A stretch of DNA of 64,000 nt from Cinnamomum chago (lineage: Eukaryota; Streptophyta; Magnoliopsida; Laurales; Lauraceae), in NCBI GenBank assembly GCA_038049695.1, contig CP142452.1, positions 49,000,501 through 49,064,500 of the forward strand, in the 5' to 3' direction. Shown piece by piece: positions 46,399-57,850 of this stretch. The notes under the pieces were generated by a model. That model searched no databases. It saw only the letters and a program-made list of their open reading frames with translations, and was not told the origin of the DNA. Each line of letters opens with the position of its first letter. The stretch's first letter is position 1. The translations under genes were made by a program, and so were the position numbers.

Positions 46399-49300
46399 AT
46401 GCTACGCGTCTCCGAGGACGGAAATCGTCGCCGTGATGGTAGTTCCACTGCGAACTACCGTCAGCTCCATCAATCTCTCCTCCATCTACAGGAGTCTGCT
46501 GATCGGATCTTCGACACTATCTCCGATAGAGTAAGCTTGAATCTTTGCCTTGTTTTCCCATGGTTAAATGTTTCTGCTCACCAATTTTATCTTTGCACTC
46601 TCAGACTGCAGAAGAGCGGGAGAAATTACTGGATTTAGCCATGAGAATTCGTAACGCAAAGGTAATATACAATAAATATGGATAATAATGTCATGTATTT
46701 CCAAAAGTTTTTTTTTTTTTTTTAATAGTAAGTTAGGTCTTCATTTCCTCAATGATAATCTACAGAAATGGAAGTATACTATCCGAAAGATTGAGTATAC
46801 TTCCAAAAAGGGGCATACCCCTTCAATACAATATATGAAACCAAAATATAAAAAGTTATTCATTGGTTGCCCCATTTTCTGAAAAGGGATTTATCTGTTT
46901 TTCTTCTTGACAATATTAATAATATATATTTTTTAACAAATTCATATTCACAGTCGCAGATGCAAATTTGATATATATATATATATATAATTTTCTTTTC
47001 ATATTATTTTTTTCTCTGTGGTTTATACTTGGAGTTATACTGTGTGACCATTTTGGGTTCCTTTTGAATCTCGATGCTTCCTTTTGATGCTCACCCTGAG
47101 TACCTCTGGCATGTTTGATTACATGTGTGTAAAAGGCAGATGTCACGTCATGAGGTAAAGTAAAGGTGAGATAGAGTACATGACAAAAGGAAGTGGAAGA
47201 GAGAGAGAGAGAGAGCGCAGTAAAATGGTTGCTTTTTGTATTTTCTTACTTTACCACACTTTACCATCCTTTTATAAGTTAAAAGAAAAAGTGAAGTGGC
47301 TTGTAGTAAAGCATACAGTAAAGTAGAGTGGTGGTTGAATTTTACTTTACCACACTACTTCCTGTAAACATGGCAGAGGGAGACTATTTGACTGTTGGAG
47401 TTACCGTTACTTTACCAGTGGCTAAACAAACACGTATTCATTTCCCATCTCCCCTTGATTTAATTTCCACCAAGGCGAGGGAGGCCATTCGATGGCCATT
47501 TTAGGATATTCACATTTTTTTCTTTATTTTTAAAAACTTATAGAGATACAGTCCTAGGTAATCAATTACATGAGAACAAGGCTGTTAATGATGACGATTT
47601 GATTTGTACTATGTTTCAAACATCACTATTTTTTCTTCTTCTTCCTTCTTTTAATTGGCAAGTTGTAGGGCCTCTGATTATCATTAGAGCACTGATGGGC
47701 TTAGTTAAACAGTGAAGTCCTTCTTATGAAGGATTTGTAGAGATGTAATTTATCCAAATTTTGAGGCTGTTCTGCTGGTTACTTATGTTGGGAATATGAA
47801 CATTTAGTCTCTATTTAAATACAAATATGAACGAAGATAGTTTCAAAGTTGTATGAAGAAATTATTGATGGAGGTGTGAATTATAATGGAAAACCCATTG
47901 TAATGGAATTGATCCACCTCTAGCCAATTCCCTCCAGTATCGTGTGCCTTTCTGACACTCCCACTGGTATGAGGAATGGTTTGGGAATTTCATCAAGCAT
48001 CTCATTTGGATTGCTGAAAAAACCAGCCTTTCATTGCTGAGAGCTGGATTTCAGTTGCAATTGTTTTGTCTGATACTAGATTAGTTGGAGCTCTTGTTGG
48101 AAGTAGGTGGGCCTCGTAATTAGGTTTCAAAAACTCTTGACCCACTTGACTCAGGGATCAAGTATCCATAAGACTACGAAACCCAATTCAGGATCCAAAA
48201 ACCTCAAACTCATGATCAAAATCAGTAAAACACCATCTCCAAGATAGTAAATAGCAACCAACAAGCAACCACAAAAAATCCACAATATTCAAGAAGTAGA
48301 TTATACCTTGGGAGTTCGGTTGTGCTCTAAAAGAGAAGAAGACTTGCTAGATGAAGAACTCTTTCTTAGTAGCTAATTAGGATCTCCAAGTCCTAATTGT
48401 CTTCCATACTATGACCCGTTTCAGATCTCTTTCTTCAAGGAGAATGGTGGGATCTCCAAGAGAAAATCAACTAGAAGGTCTTGAAGGAAAACTAGAAGAG
48501 AACTAGAAGAGGGAGGAGAGAGATGGGCGTGCAACACTTGCACACTTTTGTTGGGCTTGAATTCCAAACACAATATTAGCATGTTGGATGTCCAAGCCTC
48601 TTCTCCTTTTTATAGCTCTAAGCCGCCTCCTCTTACTAATTAATAATAGAAGTCTCACTTCCATAAGAATTAGTACTTGCTCATTTCTGATTATTATTAG
48701 AAGTCTCACTTCCATAACAATTACTAACTTTCCATTTCATTTCCTTTTTGAGTTCAAGTAGAATTAGTAATGATCTAATCTTGGGCTAGCGTGAAGACCA
48801 CTAGGGATTCCATAGAAAGCTAGCTCCAATTGGAATACCCTGACCCCACATCTCATGCGCAATCCGGGCCCACCGTTAATTGCAAATAACTCCACTATAT
48901 AAATGCAATTGAACTCCAGTCTTAGGAATAAATTACAAAAAAGACCATAAACTTCCCTACTACCACCAGTAGGCCCCTCTATCCATATCTATGGATCAAT
49001 TGGATTAAACCTGTCCCACCAATTTAGATCTACATTTTATTATCCTTGAAACCCAATTAATCACAGTGATTATCAGTACCATCTAATTAACTCTTAATTT
49101 AGATGGGTGCGCACTTACCAATGATTAATCCATTAATTGGCACAAGGGGATAATGATGATAGATTCCATTTTGACTATTAAATGTTCCCACAGTCCTACT
49201 ACCATGTACCCAAGACATCGATGTGTTAATCTATAGTTGGCCTCACTCATTGGTGACTCAAAGCAAATCAATTGATAAAAACTTTAGTTCATTAATGTTT

Positions 49301-52300
49301 CAGGATTAAGAGCCTATTGTTAGAGAATTATGAGAGCAAACCTTAAAGTATAGACAATGCTTCATAAGGTGCTTCTCATGGTCATTCAATACATCCAATG
49401 TACCAGTATGATGATCCACAGTCTTACACTCTAATAATTGAGACACATCACACTATCTCATAGTGATCATAATACTGCAACTATATCAGATGAGATGCTC
49501 AATTTCATCACCGGTTGTGAAACAATTTAAGTATAGGATTTGTGACACATGTCTCCTGTATGTGGATCTCATCCACATACATGTATTTCATCTAATATAC
49601 TTGTGGGCTCCGGTTCATCTCATGAACCATAATGTCATTAGTATTTGGTTATGTGCAAGAAGAAATAAAACACCATTCATCTCATAAATAGAAAGCATGA
49701 TTATATTGATAAATAAAGAAATAAATCAATTTATTACATCATCCGCTGGATTGAGACCACATAATCTAACAGCCCTCTCCTGTATCGTGTCGTGTGCCTT
49801 TCTGACACTTCCATTGGCATCAAGAATGGTTTGGGAATTTCATCAAGCATCTCATTTGGATCGTTGAAAAAACCAGCCTTTCATTGTTGAGAACTGGATT
49901 GCAGTTGGAATTGTTTTGTTTGATACTAGATCAGTTGGAGCCTTAATGTGAAGAAGAAATCAAGTTAACCTGAAAGAAATAAGAAGAAAAGAGGAAAGTA
50001 TGAGACTATGGGTTAAAGAGAAGAAGACAGAATCAAGTGGGAAAAGTGGTGTTGGTCATAGCAGTAGGATTGAATGACCGGCCTCTTGACTTTATTATTA
50101 TAAATACCCCCTATTCTTCTATGATGTAGAACAGTCCAAAAATCTTGAATAATTAAAAAACCGGCCCTTCGACATCTCCCAGCCCTCTCCCCAACTCCTC
50201 AAAGCTGGTGTTTAGATATCGACAATGCCTAGCTTGGATAAGTGGAGAGGTTGGATTCGGGAGTGCATTTCTACTACCTCCTTTTCAGCCTTGTTGAATG
50301 GTTCTCCTTCTTGGCTCTTCAAAGCCTCGACAGGGATTAGACAATGTGATCCTTTATACCCTTTCTTGTTACTCTTGTGGTAGAAATGCTGAGTTCCATC
50401 TTACTTCAGGCTAAGATTTGGGGTTTTACTATGGGTTGTAGCAGACTCTTCCTCATCTCTAGTTTGCAAACGACACTTATTTTTATTTCGACAAGTTGGG
50501 AGGAGATTGCAGAGTTGAAGAGAGCTTTGAGGTGCGTTCAGCTAGTGTCAGTTTTGAAGACTAATATATCCAAGAGCATTTCAGTGGGTGTGGGATGCCT
50601 GGAGGAGTTTATCAGGCTGTTGGCAGGATCTTGTTATTGAAAGGTTGGCAGTCTTCCTTTTTATTATCTTGGTTTGCTTGTCGGCACCAACTTGATATTG
50701 AAAGCTTTATGGGATCTTGTTATTGAAAAGTTCAAGAAACAGGTTAGTATGTGGAAAAGGCCGTACTTTATCTTTTTTTTTTAAAATTTATAACGGAGGG
50801 TGAAAAATTTGGACCATTTCTTGATTTGTGCGTGTCATCCTTGCGCAGGGGCCATGCTTATCTTTTGGAGGCAGAATTAGGAAGGAGAGGAACAAGAGGG
50901 TTAATATTAGATCTTTGTCAACTTTCGAGGACATACTTTTTTTTTTTTTCATGTAGGAAGGAGAGGAATGAGAATGTTTTTAATAGATCGAAAAGATAAT
51001 GTTTTTAATAGATCTTCGTCAACTTTTGGGGACAAACTTTCTTCAATTTTGGGGAATATAACAAATTGGGCAGTGGTGAGAAAAGAGGGAAACAAGTTGA
51101 GTATAGACAATATCCTTTACAACTGAGAAGCTTGTTTGGTTTGCGTTCCGCGCACAACCCCGCCCCCCCCCCCCCCCCCCCCATATGGTATGTTGAAGTT
51201 TAAATGTTGATGGGACAGCAAGGGGCAAACCAAGTTTAGCAGGTATCGGAGGTGTTTTTTTGCAACCATCAAGGAGAATTGCTGTTATTGTTCTCCAAGC
51301 ATGTGGGCATCATAGACTCTAATAAAGTGGAGATCCTAGCCATTGTGGAAGCCATTCGAAAAATTTTCTATCTGTTTTGGTGGGAGCCCAAGAATGGAGA
51401 GTGATTCTTTGAATGCTATCTCATGGGTTTCTACTCGAGACAAATGCCCATGGAAGTTCCATTTTCACCTCTGCGAGATCACATTCGGTCTTCTTCTTTC
51501 CAGATTAGATTCGATCATGTGAGCAGTTTTGCAAATTGTATGGCAGATTCTCTTGCCAAACAATGGGTGAACAAGGTAGCTCCTTTGGCAGGCCTTATTT
51601 TGTAATTTGTTGGTGACCGAGTATATTGCCTATACCTTGGTCTCCGTTTTGTTCTGTCTTTTGGATCAGCTGTTATGTGGTGGTACTCTCTTTCTCATTA
51701 ATATAATATATTTATCATTTCTGATCAGGGAAAAAAAATCAATAGGGTGAGAGAAAGAATCAGACACATGTCATGGTATGCATTCTGAAGACAACTGTGT
51801 TTTTTTTGTGATTGAATTGAACGTTGGTTATTGGTTGGATCAATATCGCAATTCCCAGGTACCATCATAGGTACAGTGCCATATAATAGCATTTTAGAAA
51901 ATCTTGCACAATTGTAACTTACATTTTTGAAGTCGTGAGGGTGCCACTTCTGCTACTTTTTTACATGTAACCCCTTGTAATGCATCATCAATTTTTTTAA
52001 AACCTTTTCTTATCATTTAATATTTCTTTATGCATCAGAAAGTTATTCATCAGGTAGATGCCGTATCGTGCATTTGGCAGCCTTCTGAGTTTGCTGTTTC
52101 AGTTCATGTAACTTATTGCAATTTCCAGGGAAAGATTGATGCAATATCAGGCTCAAAGAAGTCAGTTACAGTCCGGTCATGTGCAAGGTATCCGTCAAAT
52201 GTTAATGTTGAGGACTTCCATTCCCTATTTGGTTATGATGATGGAGCCACTGGTGTGGGTTTTCCAGTAGCAAAGCTGTCACTCAATGGAGGTTTGAATA

Positions 52301-52497
52301 GGGTATACTTCTTTCTGATGCCTCTCTAACAATCCTTATTATGAGATAGTGCACGCACTTTGCTCATATTACGGGCATTTTTATTTAGGCCAACACTCTC
52401 CCACTCTTTCCACCCCCACCCCCACCCCCACCCCCAACGCACTTTGCTCATATTACACGCATTTTTATTTAGGCCAACACTCTCCCACTCTTTCCAC

Positions 52498-52533
<36 letters not shown>

Positions 52534-54877
52534 CGCACTTTTGGGGCTATTAGTGTTAGTCAGATCTCAAGCAGCCAATAAATATAGAATTTACTACTTG
52601 AATATTAGTCTGTGTTTCTCGCTTTAACAGATGGGATAATGCTTTGTTGTTGTCGACGATAATGACTGGGCATCCAACTATTTTCCATTTAACTTTCTCG
52701 GTAAATACAAAACATATGAAATTACAAAAAAGCAGTGGGATGATAAATTATATAGTTGGTCCTATGAAAAAAAATGTTAAACCAATTCTAAGCTGAAACA
52801 TGCCAGAAAATGGCAGACTGGCTGTTGATAAATATCTGATTTCTCCCTACAGAAAAGAAAAAAAAATCTGATTTCTACCATAATAGGAGAGTCTCAAAGG
52901 TGATTTTGTGCAAGGAAATTTGTTAAATTATGTTTTTTTCTAGTTGCCCTCAACATTAAGCTTTCCTCTGAATTATTTTGTTGTGGCCAACAGTTCTGCC
53001 TCATTTCTTACTCCAATCCTTGCTTTAATCCTACTGGCCTTGGGTAGAAAGAAAGAGCTACACCTTTTGTCATTGTGAATAAAGTCTCCAATCCCATTAA
53101 AAAAAATAAGAATACCTCTGATCCCCACTAGGCATGGTCACATGATTTTTACAAAATCCTTCCAGGGGGCAATTTTCTTTTTTGAATTGTGCTTATGTCC
53201 ATCTTACAAGCAAAAATACTGTAAGATTCGAGTGAATGAAAAGCTTCCCGAGCGGAGGAGCTTAAGGGAAACGGTTCAGAAACAGGGGCAGGAGGAAGCG
53301 GAGTACGGCTCTCGATCCTGCAGTCCAAAAGTGTAGGGTCGGGAGCACTGCCGCAGCGACTGAGTGACCCACAGTTAAGAGAGCATAACGGGAAAAAAGA
53401 GTTGATTTATAAACAGCGAATCATACATTATAACCAAATCAGATGGAGCCCCTAGTTTGTTCTTCTTTGGCTCTAGCCAACTCCTTTAGTCTACACCTTC
53501 AGTTGGCCTGTTGTTTTTTTATAGGTAGTGAACGCTATATATTAATGATTAAGAAAAAAACAACTTAAACAAGAAACTTATCTCAGAGAAAGTAGAAAAG
53601 TGGTATAAAAGAGCTATACCACAGAAAAACACATCTAAACAAAGAGAAAACATAGAAACCACAAACTGAGTAAACAATCAAATTGAAGGTCATGTCAACC
53701 CCTTGTTTAGCCAAACCATCTACAAAATTGTTAGCTGACCGCCTAACATGATGAATTTCCACCCGAAAGAAATGAAGGTAAGATGGTTCTCAATTCACTG
53801 AAATAGAATGAAATCTCCACGGCACCTTGAGGGGATGGGAAGCCCAGGACACAACGTTCAAAGAATCACTTCCACAACCACAAACATATGAGAATGAGCT
53901 GCAACAAGGATCCAGAGTGCTTGGAGCAACCTCCACTTCATTGGACTCCATATGCCCGACATGGATAGAGAAAATAGACAAAACCACCCCTTGGCGATTA
54001 CGAAGCACCCCGCCTCCCCATGGGACCCGATTTCCCTCTTGCCACCCCATCAACATTAAACTTAAACACCCCCACCAATGGAGGAGCCCAAGACTCTACT
54101 TTCCTCTCCTTGAAGCTTTGACAATAAAAAGAAGCCTCCCAATTGTGATAAATGCCTTCAACTTTTAGACTATCAAAGTCCTTCCTGATTGATGCCCACT
54201 TTGCTATGCACAAACACCAAAGATAACACATCTTCCCTATTCATCGAGGAACCCCTGAAAACTATAGCATTCCAAATGGACCATAGAATACTGAATGGAA
54301 CAAGCCTCCAGAGAGCTAAGCCATTCCCAAATAAAGGGGATACCCCCAAGCCTCCATCAAACCCTCCAAGGATTCTGGAAAGCCCCACTGCACCCACTCC
54401 AATCCAAAACCTGAATCCATAAAGCCACCATTTGTATATATATTATATCCAGGATATACTTAGTATCCCATAAAATCAAGGAAATTAAATATATAAATAT
54501 TAAAAATATTCTAGCCCCTGAATCGGGGTCTGGCGGATTACACTGGGCGGATTTGGATTGGGCCAAGTTTTTAAACCATTCAGAGTGCTCGGCCTCAAAT
54601 GGAATATTTGGCTGAATGAAGAACGCATAATATGGGTTGAGCATTGCATGAGAATTTCCTTTTTATTGGACTTTCTATTGAGAAGGCACATATGTCTCTC
54701 ATTTTAACTGCACCAAAAGTTTTTCTGTTCTATTCCTCTTTTCCCCTTTTGTTTCTGACTTGAGCGATACTCAAAACACGGCTGTAGCAGGAGTTTGGAG
54801 ATGATGGGACGCTTGATCTATACAAGTTCTTTTCAGACACAACATGTGAGTTTCTTCCCATGGAGGTCTGTTTGGAG
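46399..54877 (+). CDS. WASH1: WASH complex subunit 1 homologue, 5' part (four exons seen)
   Basis: Exons: 46399-46530, 46605-46661, 52129-52302, 54791-54877 (44, 19, 58 and 29 codons). All introns are GT-AG and phase 0. The 150 residues match the N-terminal WAHD1 region of WASH1: LLHLQESADRIFDTISDR (residues about 27-44), then NAKGKIDAISGSKKSVTV, RSCARYPS and DFHSLFGYDD. Human WASH1 has the similar AKIEKIKGSKKAIKVF, SAKYP and YGSIF from memory. WASH activates Arp2/3 on endosomes within a five-subunit complex. The proline-rich and VCA actin-binding parts, needed for activation, are not in the window; WASH1 is usually over 400 residues, so the gene either continues past 64000 or is truncated. 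The start ATG opens the frame and the exon frames are clean, which argues against long decay. Family assignment is strong; activity is unknown. Confidence 0.82.
47930..48092 (+). repeat. Left copy of a ~165-base tandem duplication
   Basis: From CCCTCCAGTATCGTG to TTAGTTGGAGC. It matches 49773-49943 with scattered differences (for example shared GGTTTGGGAATTTCATC). Solo LTR H sits at its right edge. Confidence 0.85.
48095..49771 (-). mobile_element. Solo LTR H
   Basis: On the minus strand it starts TGTTAGATTATGTGG (at 49771) and ends CTTCCAACA (at 48095), 1677 bases. Flanks are GCTCT (48090-48094) and GCCCT (49772-49776), a 4 of 5 match. Its general layout resembles F, with a Copia-type LTR likely. 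No internal region. Confidence 0.75.
49773..49943 (+). repeat. Right copy of the ~165-base tandem duplication
   Basis: CCCTCTCCTGTATCGTG to CAGTTGGAGCC. It includes a small internal CGTGT repeat that the left copy lacks. Confidence 0.85.
50222..51738 (+). mobile_element. L1-type LINE remnant in intron 2
   Basis: 50225-50760 encodes, across shifted frames, a reverse transcriptase piece (SFSALLNGSPSWLFKAS, IRQCDPLYPFL). 51190-51605 matches a LINE C-terminal RNase H-like region (FHFHLCEI, then FANCMADSLAKQWVNK). A T-rich 3' tail with CTCATTAATATAATAT and an A run at 51729 ends it. Many frame breaks; an old copy. A C homopolymer lies at about 51162-51181. Confidence 0.75.
52345..52535. repeat. 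Two-unit minisatellite with C tracts in intron 3
   Basis: Two units of about 85-90 bases (CGCACTTTGCTCATATTAC then CTCTCCCACTCTTTCCAC). The first ends in (CCCCCA)n and the second in a run of more than 30 C. Confidence 0.9.
53200..53400. other. GC-richer block, possible organelle-derived insert
   Basis: About 200 bases with composition unlike the flanks (for example CCCGAGCGGAGGAGC and GCACTGCCGCAGCGACTG). The words recall plant mitochondrial intergenic DNA, but I cannot confirm this. No supported gene. Confidence 0.25.
53515..54430 (-). mobile_element. L1-type LINE 3' remnant, reverse, in intron 3
   Basis: Minus-strand pieces: SILWSIWNAIVFRGSS (zf-RVT-like tail), FKFNVDGVARGKSG (start of an RNase H-like domain), then WASHPLKVPWRFHSI. 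The 3' tail ends with AGCGTTCACTACCTAT and an A run near 53514. It is out of frame in places. Confidence 0.75.
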
Positions 54878-55084
54878 GTAAATATTGGAAAGACCTAGTA
54901 GCCTGCTTTCGTTGTTTCTACTGCTCAGTGATTCTTTTCCATCTTGCAAAGTTACTTATGTGTTTGCATTTTTGGTTCATTTTCTTATCCGTAATATACA
55001 TACGAGGGAAATTAGTATCTTGACTTATTTTACTACTAGGTCTTTAGGATCTTTGATCTCATTGTATAGAGGAATGTTTCGATA

Positions 55085-55880
55085 CGGCTAATGGGAATTG
55101 AGACGTCTACTTTGTCGGAATCAAAGTTTTCTTTGAAGAAGTTGGGCAAGCGGTTTTTTATTTTGGCTGCTTCTTGATGGATTTCCTGTGGTATTCATTT
55201 GGAAACTCTAGAGTATGCTAAAAAGGTGACATTATGGGCTGCTTTTCTAGAGGAATATATGAGTGGTCGACTTTCAAAGGAGTCAGGTACTAGTGTTCGT
55301 ATTGGTGCCTAAAATGGAGGCAGCTGTCTCTATTTGTAACTTTCAAAAGCAGTTTTTAATCTAGGCAGTGATCATTCTCCAGTCTTGATGGATTTCCTGT
55401 GGCATTCATTTAGAAACTCTAGGGTATGCTATAGGGTTGGGAGTTGTCTCTATTCGCAACTTCCAACTATGTTAGCCTTGTCTGGAGTTCCTAGAAGATT
55501 CCTATCTTCTTGCAAACTGCTTTTTCAGTACTCTGTCAACAACCATCAAGGGATGTTTATTGATGGGCACTGAATTTTGGATGGCGTACTCATTGCTCAT
55601 GGGTGTATCAATGTCACACACAAGGAACGTAGGCTGATTGTGGTGTTTTGACTTGATTTTAGTAAAGCCCTACATATGGTCCAGTGGTCTTTCTTGGACT
55701 ACACAATCCACTTACTTGGATATGCTTTGGGGTAATACTGGGAGCTTGGATGATGATATGGTTGTTGTCAGCTAGATTTTCATTAGTGGTGAGTGGAGCT
55801 CCTTAAGGTTTCTTTTGAAGTGCACGGGTTATGGCGAGACGACCTTTTATTGTCCTCTTTCATTTGTTGTTGTGAGGATT
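55085..55880 (+). mobile_element. L1-type LINE reverse-transcriptase remnant
   Basis: Broken frames encode FIDGH, ILDGVLIAHGCIN and LDFSKALHMVQWSFLD, the plant L1 RT block around the start of the polymerase domain. TTGATGGATTTCCTGTGG occurs twice (about 55170 and 55385), so a short internal duplication is present. Confidence 0.65.
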
Positions 55881-56924
55881 CTGAGTAAAATGCCGGTAGA
55901 ATCCATATGGAGGTTATGTTGTAAGTGATCTTAAAACTGATAATTCAGATATGAAACTGATCTTCATTTTGTAGAAGCAGTTGGTATTGTGTCTTGTGAT
56001 GCTACTTACTCCAAAAAAAACTCAAAAAGGCATATTGTAGTAGTTTGTGAATATAAGAACAATTCGCATGAAAGGCGATGGAACTAAAAGATTGGATCAA
56101 ATTTGTATATTCTCTTTGTAATGCACACTCATATATATTAGGGAGAAAATAATTCCTTTGTTTCCCAACAGCATATATACACCTCTTCCCTTTAGGGAGT
56201 GATAAATTACAATCCAAATAATTTAGGCGAGAAGGTTAGAGGGCCGGACTTATCATGCAATCTTCCTTAATATACCAACCTTTGGAGACATGACCAAAAA
56301 GCATGCCCATGCAGCCTTCACACATGGAGGGGGGAGGATTTTGCATTTATTTTGTGTCATGATCCAAATACCCACTTTATTCCTGACCTGTGATTAATCC
56401 AATCCCTTCACACACTGACCCTACTTGTTTTGGCACTGATCCTAGTTTCACACTGTTGCAGATATTGCTTATCATTGGATTTCATCACAATAAGTATGCG
56501 TGAAGCATAGCGACTTAACTTTGAGGACCTAAAACCAAGGGTTAGAAGCATTTGATAAGCCTGATATTAATGTATTCCCCTAATACATGTTAAATCCTTT
56601 TAATTGCCATGCATCCCTCAGTTTTGATGCATCCGGTGTGCCCCATAGTACTGCTTTTATTAAGAAAAATGGGTTGGGTGTTGTGGAGCATTTATATGGT
56701 AACATTTATAAAAATGGATACATGCATGCAGTTGGGGATAGGCCTTCTAATCACTGAAAACTGCAAAGAATCTTAATCTATGTAGTTGCAATCTTTACTT
56801 GATATTACTTTCTTAATAAAGCGACATTAATATCTACTACTATCTAATTAAACAATCTATATAAAGCTTTATAAAAATCTCTGATCAAATCAATCACTAA
56901 GATATCTGATATCTTGTCTAAAAG

Positions 56925-57240
56925 TTTAAAGGTATGGACTATATGGAGTATGGACAACTTGGGGATGTGACCGTCCCTTGGAAAAATCGACTGAGATGGT
57001 TCGGCCATGTTATAAGGCGCCCAACGGAGGCACCTGTTAAAAGGTGTGAAAGCATGGAGATTGCCCGGAGTAGGAGAGGGAGAGGGAGACTTAAGAGAAG
57101 TTGGAAAGAAACTATTAAACATGACCTTGCCTACATGGATCTAACGGAGGACATGGCCCTAAACAGATTTGATTGGCGTCGTCAAATCCATATAGCTGAC
57201 CCCACCTAGTGGGAAAAGGCTTGGTTTGGTTTGGTTTGAT
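56925..57240 (+). mobile_element. RTE-type LINE 3' end
   Basis: The frame at 56934-57209 encodes the RTE C-terminal block ([31 protein letters not shown], then [13 protein letters not shown]). The stop is followed by the tail GGGAAAAGGCTTGG and (TTTGG)n, a short simple-repeat end typical of plant RTE. It is 5' truncated, as LINE copies usually are. Not a host gene. Confidence 0.85.
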
Positions 57241-57635
57241 GGCTTTGTGCACATGAGATTTTTTGCACTTAAAGTGAACCATGGCCTGTCATGCTGGTTG
57301 GTTGACTAGTGGACACTGACCCTCCTTTAGTGGCCTTGGCTCATGGTCCACCTAAATTGCATCTGTTTTCCCTGACTTAAGAGAACTCAACTTTGATAGA
57401 TTAGCATGGAGACCTCTTGGAAGAAGATCAATGATCTCATCTTCCATTTAGTAAAATGATCCGTTTGCTTCAGTTGTTGCATTGGTACCCATGGTCTTCT
57501 ATTATCTAGTAGAAGACCGGAAGGCCGACATCTTCTGATGGTGTAGATAGAATTGCTAGTATCATTGGACTGCTAGATTAGCCCTTCAGATTCATTGCGA
57601 GAAGATATTAATCGTCCTTTGAATAGTCTTTAGAG

Positions 57636-57850
57636 GAGGGTCATTGCTTTGGTGCAATGGTAAAAGTCTCGGGTGCCATGCATGATAATGCAAGTTCGAG
57701 ACTTGTGAGCAGCCACTTTGTGCAAAATTACCAAAGGTTAGATTTGTCTCCAGTCTGGACTGTGATCTTTACACCACATATTTGTGCAAAAGGTCTTGTT
57801 GTTCAACCAATCTTCAAGGATTGATAATTTGCGGGTAGAACCCCCTATAA
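57636..57850 (+). mobile_element. Au-like tRNA-derived SINE
   Basis: A tRNA-like head with box A TGGTGCAATGG (57650-57660) and box B AGTTCGAGACT (57693-57703), 43 bases apart. AGCAGCCACTTTGTGCAAAA then follows, resembling the body of plant Au SINEs. Diverged; no clear target duplication found. Confidence 0.7.

Larger units (their letters stand above)
46662..52128 (+). other. Intron 2 of the WASH1 homologue
   Basis: 5467 bases. It holds an AT dinucleotide run (46973-46989), a GTAAAG/CTTTAC-rich stretch at 47150-47440 that may be a decayed MITE, the split duplication with solo LTR H, and an L1-type LINE remnant. No additional exon was recognised. Confidence 0.7.
52303..54790 (+). other. Intron 3 of the WASH1 homologue
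   Basis: 2488 bases holding the duplicated C-rich minisatellite, a GC-richer block at 53200-53400 and a reverse L1 remnant. No additional exon was seen. Confidence 0.7.

Noticed and set aside
47150-47440. A MITE rich in GTAAAG and CTTTAC words in WASH1 intron 2
   Set aside because: Inverted words are suggestive, but I could not define both ends or a target duplication.
53790-54231. Two host reading frames on opposite strands
   Set aside because: The minus-strand protein is the RNase H-like end of an L1-type LINE; the plus-strand frame is its shadow.
56934-57209. A small host gene
   Set aside because: The protein is the C-terminal block of RTE-type LINEs and ends in the usual simple-repeat tail.
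57636-57715. A tRNA gene
   Set aside because: Box A and box B are present, but the cloverleaf arms do not pair well and an Au-like SINE body follows, so a SINE fits better.
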